64,000 nucleotides of DNA, taken from positions 124,001 through 188,000 of the forward strand of contig NZ_AORL01000019.1 in NCBI RefSeq assembly GCF_000383095.1, given 5' to 3'. Under the pieces are notes generated by a model. It had not been told where the DNA came from. It saw only the letters and a list, made by a program, of their open reading frames with translations, and did no database searches. Both the position numbers and the translations under genes were made by a program. This document shows, one piece after another, positions 52,718 through 59,555 of the stretch. The DNA comes from Sphingomonas sp. PR090111-T3T-6A. Its GTDB lineage: Bacteria > Pseudomonadota > Alphaproteobacteria > Sphingomonadales > Sphingomonadaceae. Numbering within the stretch: the first letter of the stretch is position 1; each line of letters starts with the position of its first letter.

Positions 52718-53172
52718 CACACTCCCTTTTCGACATCCATAGGGCGGGTTTCCACGAGCGCTGCTTCGCCCCGAAGAAAATCCTCCATCTCGACCAGCAG
52801 CCTATCAGGCTGCTTCAAACTACACTGCCACACCGTCAGGACCCGCCATCCACTGCCGGTCAGCTCCGCCGCCTTCCTCGCATCGCGTTCCCGATTGGCC
52901 GAAATTTTCGCCGCCCAGAATTCCGTTCTCGTCTTCGGCAAGCGCCCCAAACGGCACGAGTGCCCGTGCCAGAAACAGCCGTGTACGAAAAGCACCGCTT
53001 TCCGACTGCCGAAAACAAGATCGGGCGTCCCGGGCAATCCCTTCTTGTGAAGCCGGTAGCGCCAGCCTGCGGCATGGAGCAAGCTTCGAACTATCCATTC
53101 CGGCTTCGTGTTTTTCGGGCCGACACGCGCCATCAGCGTGCTCCGCTTCTCGGGCGATATCGTGTCAGCCAC
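52717..53172 (-). CDS. vsr: Very short patch repair-type endonuclease (Vsr)
   Basis: A protein of 151 aa. The Vsr fold is clear: STLMARVGPKNTKPEWIVRS, YRLHKKGLPGTPDLVF (catalytic Asp in GTPD), and KAVLFVHGCFWHGHSC with the zinc-binding and catalytic His/Cys, then FWAAKISANRERDARKAAEL. Classical Vsr nicks T:G mismatches left by deamination of 5-methylcytosine, so pairing with a Dcm enzyme is natural. In MORC-type operons the same fold may act as the restriction nuclease. It is the second gene of the operon and overlaps the ATPase start. Confidence 0.92.
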   Translation of the reverse strand: MADTISPEKRSTLMARVGPKNTKPEWIVRSLLHAAGWRYRLHKKGLPGTPDLVFGSRKAVLFVHGCFWHGHSCRLGRLPKTRTEFWAAKISANRERDARKAAELTGSGWRVLTVWQCSLKQPDRLLVEMEDFLRGEAALVETRPMDVEKGV

Positions 53173-53177
53173 GGCTC

Positions 53178-53402
53178 TTATTCGAGACTGAAAGTCTGAT
53201 CGGACGTTCCGCCGGTCTCAGCGAAGCGCGTTTTCGTGCCGTCGACTGCCTTCTGGAGCGCTTTGACGATCTTTTTGATGTCTTCGTCGGTAAAATCGTA
53301 TGCCGCACGGTTCGAAAGGTTTCCGATCAGACGAATTTGATCGATCGCCTTCGTAACCCTCTGATTTGCAAGCTGTACGAACTTCTCTCGCTTGTCGCGC
53401 AT
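53178..53402 (-). CDS. Small helical protein opening the defence operon
   Basis: A protein of 74 aa from ATG 53402 with GGAG six bases upstream; in-frame ATGs at 53429 and 53456 are alternatives. Signature: FVQLANQRVTKAIDQIRLIG, then NLSNRAAYDFTDEDIKKIVK. I recognise the RV.KA...IRLIGNLSNR..Y..TDEDI.KI pattern as a short protein often found beside bacterial restriction or defence genes; its function is unknown. It precedes vsr by 5 bp and could be a regulator or an adaptor. A strong dyad lies upstream. Confidence 0.7.
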   Translation of the reverse strand: MRDKREKFVQLANQRVTKAIDQIRLIGNLSNRAAYDFTDEDIKKIVKALQKAVDGTKTRFAETGGTSDQTFSLE

Positions 53403-53479
53403 GACCGTCTCCGTGATTCTGTAACGCATAATCCTAAAACCTGCGTCATGAGTCAACGATTTGGCTCAGGATATTTGTC

Positions 53480-53514
53480 ACATTTGTAGAATGTGCTATA
53501 CATTCTGCAAATGT
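53480..53514. promoter_or_regulatory. Large operator-like dyad upstream of the defence operon
   Basis: ACATTTGTAGAATGT, spacer GCTAT, then ACATTCTGCAAATGT: 15-bp arms with one mismatched position. It lies 78-112 bp upstream of ATG 53402. Size and symmetry fit a dimeric repressor site. No HTH gene is adjacent, so the regulator is unknown. Confidence 0.7.
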
Positions 53515-54217
53515 ACTATCTGGACATGGGTGTTTGTGCCATTCTGCCTACGCCGCTTTGCGTGTGGGTGGCCCATCACGATCACGACGACATACGTCGA
53601 CCATCGATCGGACGGGTGTGTCGGAATCCGATGCCAAAAGGACATCAACCTGTGGATCGTCATCCGCTCACCGCCCCGAGTGACGTTGTGCCATTCGCAC
53701 GCTGGTTTCCACGAAGCGAGGGAGGCATTGTCGAGCCAGCCTTGGTGTCAACTCTGCACGTCGCCCCCTCGGAGAATGCAGAAGGCTTCGACCCGGCTTT
53801 TAAGCTCCGGCTTCGATTGCAGAGTTTGTTCGCTGCCTGAAGCGCCTTGATGGCGCGCATCAGGCTATATTCTTCGCTCGGATGGGGAAATTGACAGAGC
53901 GCCCTATGCAATGAGCATCATTAACATCGAAGCGTAATGCTCCCGAGGAGTGTGCTCCTACCGCCAAGACAAAAACTGGAGCGGCAGCTTTCGGCCTGGC
54001 TTTCGCGATGAGTAGTGGATCCTTTGTCATCAGCGGCTAACTTAACGAAGGGCGGCTCACCGCGATTGCCTGCCTGAAACCCGCTGGTCGGCAAACGGCC
54101 AAGAGCGGACGATCCCTGCGATGGGTCAAACCGCCGATCGGTGGCAAGTTGATGTCCGCTTCAGCGGATGCTCTGCCTAATATTTCCGATCGATGACTGC
54201 CCGATCTGAATGGTACG

Positions 54218-54230
54218 TTGTCACTGACAA
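54218..54230. promoter_or_regulatory. Palindrome TTGTCACTGACAA upstream of the attR-end cassette
   Basis: Perfect 6-bp arms around one C in an AT-rich gene-free stretch; candidate operator for the four-gene cassette starting at 54390. Confidence 0.4.
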
Positions 54231-54389
54231 TTCGGTCGTTGGCACTAATAAAGCCAAGATGTGCCGTGAGGTAATGTGTTTATACCGGATTAGTGTAGGA
54301 TAAATGAAGTCTATCCCGTTAAATGAAAAAGGGGATGGACCTGAACCGACCCGCTGCGGCTCGGGGATTTCTCCTGACCAAGGTTTTTC

Positions 54390-54908
54390 ATGTTCAACAT
54401 ACAGAGTGCCATTGATGGCGCGCTCACGTCAGCGCGCCTCATCCAGCTGCCGCTCGAAGCGACGGATGCTATCCCTGAACTTTTGACAGGTTCTGTCGGC
54501 ATGCCCCGCTGTTCGGTTTGCTTGCCCGATCTGCATCTTGTCTTGGCAGCTACCGCAGACGACCACGCAGGACGGTTTCGCGACGCAGTGCGGGTGGCCG
54601 CGAACGCGTTCGACAGCAACGTCCTGATGATAGCTCATGGGAAGTGGCCAGAGAGGCTTAATCCGGTCCAGATCTCAGCGCTGCTCAAGTTGAGTAGCGG
54701 CCATCTGCTGCTCGACAATCTGCTCTTTTATCGAGATCGCGAAGACGGGCTGTGGTTCATCCCAGCGAACGGTCGAGGCCCTTGGCTCGCCATTGGGCCC
54801 GACGGGCTGCATCTCTCGATGACGGCGCCCTACATCGACCAGGATGAGCGGTCGGACGGCCTGTGCCGGGCTGCGGCTCAAATCGTTCGCCTGTGGGGCA
54901 GCTACTGA
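54390..54908 (+). CDS. Unknown protein, first gene of the attR-end cassette
   Basis: A protein of 172 aa. Mixed alpha/beta with no recognised family: RLIQLPLEATDAIPELLTGS, a CSVCLPDLHLVLAAT block with a Cys-x-x-Cys pair, RFRDAVRVAANAFDSNVLMI and WFIPANGRGPWLAIGPDGLH. There is no signal peptide. AAGG lies seven bases before the ATG. The next gene starts one base after its stop, so they are co-translated. The Cys pair could bind metal. Confidence 0.6.
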   Translation: MFNIQSAIDGALTSARLIQLPLEATDAIPELLTGSVGMPRCSVCLPDLHLVLAATADDHAGRFRDAVRVAANAFDSNVLMIAHGKWPERLNPVQISALLKLSSGHLLLDNLLFYRDREDGLWFIPANGRGPWLAIGPDGLHLSMTAPYIDQDERSDGLCRAAAQIVRLWGSY

Positions 54909-54909
54909 G

Positions 54910-55569
54910 ATGGTACGTCACTCCGTGCCCGCGAAGTTCGCGGGCGGCGCATTTCGCCCAAAGCTTTCGGAGGATGATCCGTTGAGCTGGCTGTATCTCA
55001 ATCCGGCGATCGAAGGGTTTGAGGCGGCATCAGGATATACGTTCGGCGTGCTTCGTCGCACATTTCGCGGCCGCACGAACAGCGCAGCCGAATTCTGCCG
55101 CCTGAAGGCGCAGCCGACCCCGCCTGCGGAGAAAGCAACAGCCATTCCCTGGCCGGTCACCGCGGAGAAAATCGAGGTCTTGCTTCCAACGGGCGCGGAT
55201 GATCGCTTCCTCGATCCACGATTGCTGGTTGAGGAGATCGATGCCCGCTCGGTGGAGAGCGGGCAGGCCTTGCTCACCTACGTCACCCTCGGCTTTCCCG
55301 ATGTATGTCGGATCCACGAGGCTTGGGAGAAAACGCGGGCCTTCGTCCGATCAAGCTTTGTCCGGCGGCGCAAGCTGCCTGTGATCCTCGTCCTCCATGT
55401 CCCGGCGCGCGCCGGTTCGGACGGCGACGTGCATTGTCATCTGCTGATCTCGCCTCGGCAAATGGATGGGATCGGCCTGCGCGGCTTCGAACGGCGGCTC
55501 TGTCACGATGAGGGGCAAGCCATCATCCATGCCGAGTGGCTCGACCATGTTTCGAACTGGGAGGCGTGA
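54910..55569 (+). CDS. Small MobA/MobL-like HUH domain protein
   Basis: A protein of 219 aa. The C-terminal half follows the relaxase pattern of MobA/MobL: helix EAWEKTRAFVRSSFVRRRKL, strand PVILVLHVPARAGSDGD, the His pair in VHCHLLISPRQMDGIG, then AIIHAEWLDHVSN, which matches the trailing W..HVN block. The H-C-H arrangement corresponds to the HUH metal site. A candidate nucleophile Tyr is in ASGYTFGVLRR of the N-terminal half. At 219 aa it is far smaller than true relaxases and has no helicase or primase domain. Function in transfer or in defence is open. Confidence 0.6.
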   Translation: MVRHSVPAKFAGGAFRPKLSEDDPLSWLYLNPAIEGFEAASGYTFGVLRRTFRGRTNSAAEFCRLKAQPTPPAEKATAIPWPVTAEKIEVLLPTGADDRFLDPRLLVEEIDARSVESGQALLTYVTLGFPDVCRIHEAWEKTRAFVRSSFVRRRKLPVILVLHVPARAGSDGDVHCHLLISPRQMDGIGLRGFERRLCHDEGQAIIHAEWLDHVSNWEA

Positions 55570-55571
55570 CG

Positions 55572-56063
55572 ATGGACCAGATCGAACGTGTGGCCCGTAT
55601 CACGGCAACCAAGGGCTGGGTTGAGGTCGCGAAGCTGCGTGCCATCATCGAGCGAGCCCAAGCCCTACTCGACGAACCGGCCGCCATGACGCGCGCGGCG
55701 TCGGACCAGGTTTGTCGTTCCGCCGCTTATGACTGGGAAAAGCAGGAATTGTTCGCGGTCGGGCAGGGCAGGCATCTCTATCGGGGCAGTGTCGCGGACT
55801 TTGCGACGGGGGAGGGGCTGACCCAGATCTTCCATGCCAGCTATGCGCGATCCGAGCGCGAATTCCGCCGGATCATGGCGAAGGAACTCCCCGGTTGGCT
55901 GGTTGACGGCGCCGTCGTCGCTCGGGACGGGAACACGAAAATCGCCGGCGAGGATCTATTTCTATCGCCAGCGCTTCGTCGCCTTCTCTCGACGACGGAG
56001 AATGGGGAGGGGAGTTTTGCTGTCCTCTCGTTCCAGGCGCGCCTCCATACGAACTCGTCGTGA
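55572..56063 (+). CDS. Unknown protein, third gene of the attR-end cassette
   Basis: A protein of 163 aa. N-terminal helices (MDQIERVARITATKGWVEVA, KLRAIIERAQALLDEP) are followed by beta/alpha sequence (QELFAVGQGRHLYRGSVADF, later FRRIMAKELPGWLVDG). There is no known domain. It starts two bases after the HUH-like gene, so it is translationally linked. The AAA+ gene follows after a 153-bp gap. Confidence 0.58.
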   Translation: MDQIERVARITATKGWVEVAKLRAIIERAQALLDEPAAMTRAASDQVCRSAAYDWEKQELFAVGQGRHLYRGSVADFATGEGLTQIFHASYARSEREFRRIMAKELPGWLVDGAVVARDGNTKIAGEDLFLSPALRRLLSTTENGEGSFAVLSFQARLHTNSS

Positions 56064-56216
56064 TGCGCGGCAACCTGCACGCCGCACAAACTTGAGCGGT
56101 TTCCCATTGCAGCCAGGGCGGGCGACCGACCAGTCGGCATTCGATTGCAGCAGACATGCTGCGCATTTCCAGGGCTGCTCTGTGGGGCGGCCCTTCTGCA
56201 TTTTTTCGGAGTATCC

Positions 56217-57206
56217 ATGGATTTCGACCCTTTGTCACTGGCTCGCCCGGGCCGGCTCCCTCGCGTCCCAAAACGGCTCCCAACAACGGTTTCGGTGACC
56301 GTCTGTCCGCGATCTGGCCGTGGGGGGCGGCCTCGCGTCCATGGCGAGCCAACAATCGACACAAGATGGGAAAAGCTCTTTGAGCCTGTCGAGCTGGGCG
56401 GCCGACGTTCCATGCGCGTGTCGTCAGCCGACCGCTTCCCTCGCCTCGATGAACTTGTTGCGGGGGCTCCGTGGGCCGAACAGCTTGTACGCGACGTCGA
56501 ACGCCAATTGCGCACGCAACTGGCGCTTGGGCGCCCCTGGGTGGCGATCGAGCCCGTTCTCCTCGTCGGGCCGCCCGGCGTGGGGAAGACGTGGTTCGCA
56601 CGTAAACTGGGGGCGGCGCTTGGCATCGCCACGCTGGTGGCGGAGCTCTCTACCATGTCCGACGATCGAATGCTGAGTGGGACAGCAAGCGGATATCAAA
56701 GCGCACAGCCCGGCTGGCCGCTTGTCGCAATCGCCGGCACGGGCATCGCCAATCCGCTTCTCATACTCGACGAGATCGACAAGGCAGGCGGCTCGAAGGC
56801 TAATGGCCGACCGCACCAGACTCTGCTCTCGATGTTGGAGCCGGCTTCCGCAAAATCTTGGTATGATCAGTGCCTGCTCACTGCGTGCGACATCTCTCAC
56901 GTCAATTGGATGGCCTGCGGCAATCGCACGGACACGATCCCGGCACCTCTCCTCTCGCGATTCCGGATCGTAGAGGTGCCGCATCCGAAGCCGGCCGATT
57001 TCGAGGCCATCCTCGTCTCTCTGATCCGCGACCTTGCCTCCGCCTGGGAGGTGCCACCGAGCCTCCTTCCTGACCTGCCACCGACCGTGCTTCGGTTGCT
57101 GCGCCATGCGTTTTTGAGCGAGCCGTCCGTTCGTGACCTTGCTCGAAACGTCCGCGCCGTGTTCGGGGCGCTGTTCGCGGACGGCCATGGTCCGCGCCGG
57201 CAGTGA
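56217..57206 (+). CDS. AAA+ ATPase, last gene of the attR-end cassette
   Basis: A protein of 329 aa. Walker A is LLVGPPGVGKTWFARKLG near residue 118, Walker B LLILDEIDKAGG near 180, sensor 1 probably in WMACGNRTD and the arginine finger in LLSRFRIVEVP near 246. The helical lid follows (LLRHAFLSEPSVRDLARNVR). It resembles the AAA+ module of Lon or MoxR-like proteins but has no protease domain. ATG 56217 begins MDFDPLSLARPGRLP; upstream codons are unlike protein. It ends 230 bp before attR and could remodel or load its cassette partners on DNA. Confidence 0.82.
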   Translation: MDFDPLSLARPGRLPRVPKRLPTTVSVTVCPRSGRGGRPRVHGEPTIDTRWEKLFEPVELGGRRSMRVSSADRFPRLDELVAGAPWAEQLVRDVERQLRTQLALGRPWVAIEPVLLVGPPGVGKTWFARKLGAALGIATLVAELSTMSDDRMLSGTASGYQSAQPGWPLVAIAGTGIANPLLILDEIDKAGGSKANGRPHQTLLSMLEPASAKSWYDQCLLTACDISHVNWMACGNRTDTIPAPLLSRFRIVEVPHPKPADFEAILVSLIRDLASAWEVPPSLLPDLPPTVLRLLRHAFLSEPSVRDLARNVRAVFGALFADGHGPRRQ

Positions 57207-57354
57207 GAGCAGAGCTGGCTCGGCCACCAGCGGCATATGCGGCATCGCTCTCGGCGAAGGGAGCGGCGTCAACATCATGCTGGTTGACTTGGTCCCCAGC
57301 TTTCCTCCAGCTGACGCTATCCGTCACCGTCGTGGACACTCCGACGTACAATAT

Positions 57355-57367
57355 GGTGGTACAAAGG
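57355..57367 (+). repeat. GGTGGTACAAAGG copy near attR, candidate arm site
   Basis: It shares 13 bp with 7064-7076 beside attL and lies 70 bp inside the right end of the island, the position expected of an arm-type integrase or excisionase site. Confidence 0.5.
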
Positions 57368-57436
57368 TAGGAATATTCAGCAAGAAGGCGCTGCCTAAGC
57401 TATTGAATTTGCGTGCTGCATTCGAGAAGTGACGGC

Positions 57437-57453
57437 TCCCGTTGGGGTCACCA
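57437..57453 (+). other. attR core (copy of the tRNA-Glu 3' end)
   Basis: An exact 17-bp copy of 6985-7001 with no tRNA body around it; upstream sequence is unrelated to the tRNA. It defines the right end of the island, in the same orientation as attL, as integrative recombination requires. Confidence 0.8.
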
Positions 57454-57611
57454 TTTCCGGCTTCCCTCGCTTAAAGCCCACCATCCGGTTTTCACGCATT
57501 TGCCGATGCAGCGGAGTGGTTATGGCTTGCCTCGACGCGGCTGGAATCCAGGATCGCCGGGAATCAGAGGTATAGGCACGCCGACGCCGTGGCGCCGACG
57601 TGCCCCATCGA

Positions 57612-59249
57612 TCAGAACGGATAGTAGCGGAAGCTCAGGAAGCCCATGTTCTGGCTGACCTGCGGCATGCCGCCCACGCCCGCGAAGAGCTGGCGCTGCG
57701 TGTAGCTGTACTGGATGCCCACCTGCGCGCGGCCGTAGGAGCCCTGATAGAGCTTCTCCCAGAAACCGGCCGTGAGCTGGCGGATGCGACGGGTGTTGCC
57801 GGCGCAGGCGCCGCCTTCGATGAAGCAGCCGCTGTTGTTGGCGGTCGGCAGGCCGACGCCATAGGTGCCGCCGCTCAGGACCTTGCGATTCTCCTGCTCT
57901 TCGCCGGCGAAGGCGTAGACATCGAGCATCTTGGTCGCGTGCAGGGTCGCGCCGCCGAGCAGCATGAACTCGTTCAGCGGGTGGATCTGCCCGTCGGCCG
58001 AGAAGGTCACGTCGGGCAGGCCGGCCGAGCCATAGCGCCCGATGCCCTTGCCGCCGATGCCGGAGAATTGCGCATCGAGCACGCCCGGCACGATCTGCGC
58101 CACGATGCTGCCGCCATAGCCGTAGCCGGTGGCCGTATTGTTGCCGGCGCCGTTCAGGTGCGCGTCGAAGCTGCGCACCAACCCGAAGCCTTCGACATGC
58201 ACCGCATTGCCCGCGATGTGCGTGTCGTAGGCGACCTTGGCGATGCCGTCCGGCAGATGGTTGAGCGACAGCGTGTTGGCGGCGTCGAAGCCCGAGCCGG
58301 CCTGCTGGTTGTTGGTGACGTTGGGCGGCACCGTGCCGGCGAAGGTCGTCTGCGGGTTTTCGGCCGCCACCGCGATCCAGAGCTTGTGATCGAGGAAGTC
58401 GCCGGCGAGGCGGATGCCCGGTTGGCGCGCCCAGGCGAAGCCGGGGACGTACTGCGCGTCGATCTGCGGCGGGGTCAGCTCGGCGCGCGGGACGATGCCC
58501 TTGGCGTTGGTGGTGAGCAGCGACCAGTTCTGGCCGGCCAGCAGGTGCCAGCCATGATCGCCCTCGTTCCAGTCGATCGTGCCGTAGAGGGTGCGGATGC
58601 GCGGATTATAGCTGTTCGACTGGTTGGAGTTGGCGGTCTGCGCGCCGCCCTGGAAGTCGAACTCGCCATACATGCCGAGCTGCACATGCGGATTGACCGC
58701 GCCTTCCGCGAGGAAGGAGAGGCGGCTCTGGCGCGCCGAGAAGCGGCCTTCCGAAGTGTGGCTCGCGCGGTTGTTCGGGAAGGGGATCGAGAAGCTCGAC
58801 GAGATGTCGTTGCCCTGGAAATGCTGGCGGTAGATGCCGGCAAGCTCGAGATAGCCGCCCGGCGTGATGGTGATGCCCTTGAAGTAGAGCTTGCTGTTGT
58901 GGTGCTCCTTGTCGATCGCCGAGGCGATCTGGGTGTTCACCTGCTCCTTGGTGACCGGTGGCGTGGCGGCGACCTGCGTCTGCACCGCCTGCACCTCGGT
59001 GCGGGTGGCCTGGAGCGCGCTGTTGGTCGATTCGACCTGCGCCTGCGTCGCGACCTGCGAGGTCTTCTGCGCGCCGATCTCGCTGCGCAGCGCCTCGACC
59101 TCCTCCTGAAGCGCCTTCACCTGCGCCTGGAGCTGCTGATTGCCTGCCGGCGCCTTGTGGCGCGGCTTGTGCGCGGTGGCGGCGCCGGCGGTGCCTGCCA
59201 CCAGGATGTTCGCCGCTGCGGCAGCGAGAAGCGCTGAACGCAATTTCAT
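57612..59249 (-). CDS. Outer-membrane porin with N-terminal coiled coil
   Basis: A protein of 545 aa. Signal peptide 1-28 (MKLRSALLAAAAANILVAG). Then a coiled coil at about residues 38-95 (LQAQVKALQEEVEALRSEIG, VESTNSALQATRTEVQAVQT) leads into a large beta-barrel (GGYLELAGIYRQHFQ, ARQSRLSFLAEGAVNPHVQL, DWNEGDHGWHLLAGQNWSLL) ending QNMGFLSFRYYPF, the aromatic terminus of outer-membrane proteins. The layout resembles DcaP-type trimeric porins. The substrate is unknown. Its divergent neighbour is a histidine kinase, and a GTGAAA box lies between them. Confidence 0.88.
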   Translation of the reverse strand: MKLRSALLAAAAANILVAGTAGAATAHKPRHKAPAGNQQLQAQVKALQEEVEALRSEIGAQKTSQVATQAQVESTNSALQATRTEVQAVQTQVAATPPVTKEQVNTQIASAIDKEHHNSKLYFKGITITPGGYLELAGIYRQHFQGNDISSSFSIPFPNNRASHTSEGRFSARQSRLSFLAEGAVNPHVQLGMYGEFDFQGGAQTANSNQSNSYNPRIRTLYGTIDWNEGDHGWHLLAGQNWSLLTTNAKGIVPRAELTPPQIDAQYVPGFAWARQPGIRLAGDFLDHKLWIAVAAENPQTTFAGTVPPNVTNNQQAGSGFDAANTLSLNHLPDGIAKVAYDTHIAGNAVHVEGFGLVRSFDAHLNGAGNNTATGYGYGGSIVAQIVPGVLDAQFSGIGGKGIGRYGSAGLPDVTFSADGQIHPLNEFMLLGGATLHATKMLDVYAFAGEEQENRKVLSGGTYGVGLPTANNSGCFIEGGACAGNTRRIRQLTAGFWEKLYQGSYGRAQVGIQYSYTQRQLFAGVGGMPQVSQNMGFLSFRYYPF

Positions 59250-59555
59250 GAAATTTGCCCCTTTGGATGAGTGAACCGGAAGGGGCGCTAGGTAGATCGC
59301 ATGACTCTTATATTACATGAGAGTCGATGTAAGAAGTGGATTGGCGGAAATCCTCAGTTTCTCGTGATTTTTGATGGAGTGAAATTAATTTCACTTTGCA
59401 AGTGCGGATGATTTGAGATGATTGGTGATCTCTAAGTCGAGACTCCATTTCGACTGGCATGGAAATTCATATCGGTGATGGGCATTTTCATGTCTCGCCA
59501 GAATCGAGTCATGGGCTGATGCGTGGGGCCGATCCGATCCGGTGCGCGCGCCGTC
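59250..59555. promoter_or_regulatory. Divergent control region between porin and kinase
   Basis: AT-rich for this genome. It contains TTACAT-N8-ATGTAA (59313-59332), 64 bp upstream of the porin start, and the perfect palindrome GTGAAATTAATTTCAC (59379-59394). Exact promoters were not assigned. Confidence 0.6.
59379..59394. promoter_or_regulatory. GTGAAA-box 1 (GTGAAATTAATTTCAC)
   Basis: A perfect 16-bp palindrome between the porin and the first kinase, one of three near-identical boxes in 4.3 kb. It is probably the site of the response regulator at 61.6 kb (inference). Confidence 0.7.

Larger units (their letters stand above)
53403..54389. other. 987 bp between the two divergent systems; operators, no supported gene
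   Basis: It contains the large dyad at 53480-53514 and a perfect palindrome TTGTCA-C-TGACAA at 54218-54230, about 160 bp upstream of the rightward cassette. A possible promoter TTGACT..TAGGAT on the minus strand overlaps the alternative starts of the small protein. Frames between 53515 and 53910 are open on both strands but Cys/Arg-rich and motif-free, so I do not call genes. Confidence 0.5.
7002..57453 (+). mobile_element. tRNA-Glu-integrated genomic island (about 50.5 kb)
   Basis: The 3' end of tRNA-Glu (TCCCGTTGGGGTCACCA, 6985-7001) recurs exactly at 57437-57453. A tyrosine integrase begins 85 bp inside the left end and faces inward. Candidate arm-type repeats (GGTGGTACAAA) lie near both ends. 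The contents are accessory: nitrate assimilation, halogenase, phosphate scavenging, efflux, restriction or defence genes, unknowns, gene fragments and a second integrase. No type IV secretion genes are seen, so at most it is mobilisable. The island boundary is inferred from the repeat; no empty-site comparison is available. Confidence 0.8.
57207..57611. other. Right end of the island: arm site, attR and 158 bp of chromosome
   Basis: It holds GGTGGTACAAAGG (57355-57367) and the attR core (57437-57453). Bases 57454-57611 are chromosomal spacer; no gene or clear terminator was found. Confidence 0.6.

Noticed and set aside
53461-53911. Overlapping frames on both strands
   Set aside because: Cys/Trp-rich or motif-free, overlapping the large operator dyad, with no ribosome-binding sites. 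I treat the segment as regulatory and non-coding.
57600-59237. Open frame of 545 codons on the plus strand
   Set aside because: Mirror of the porin gene. The porin strand has a signal peptide, coiled coil and barrel terminus; the mirror has none.
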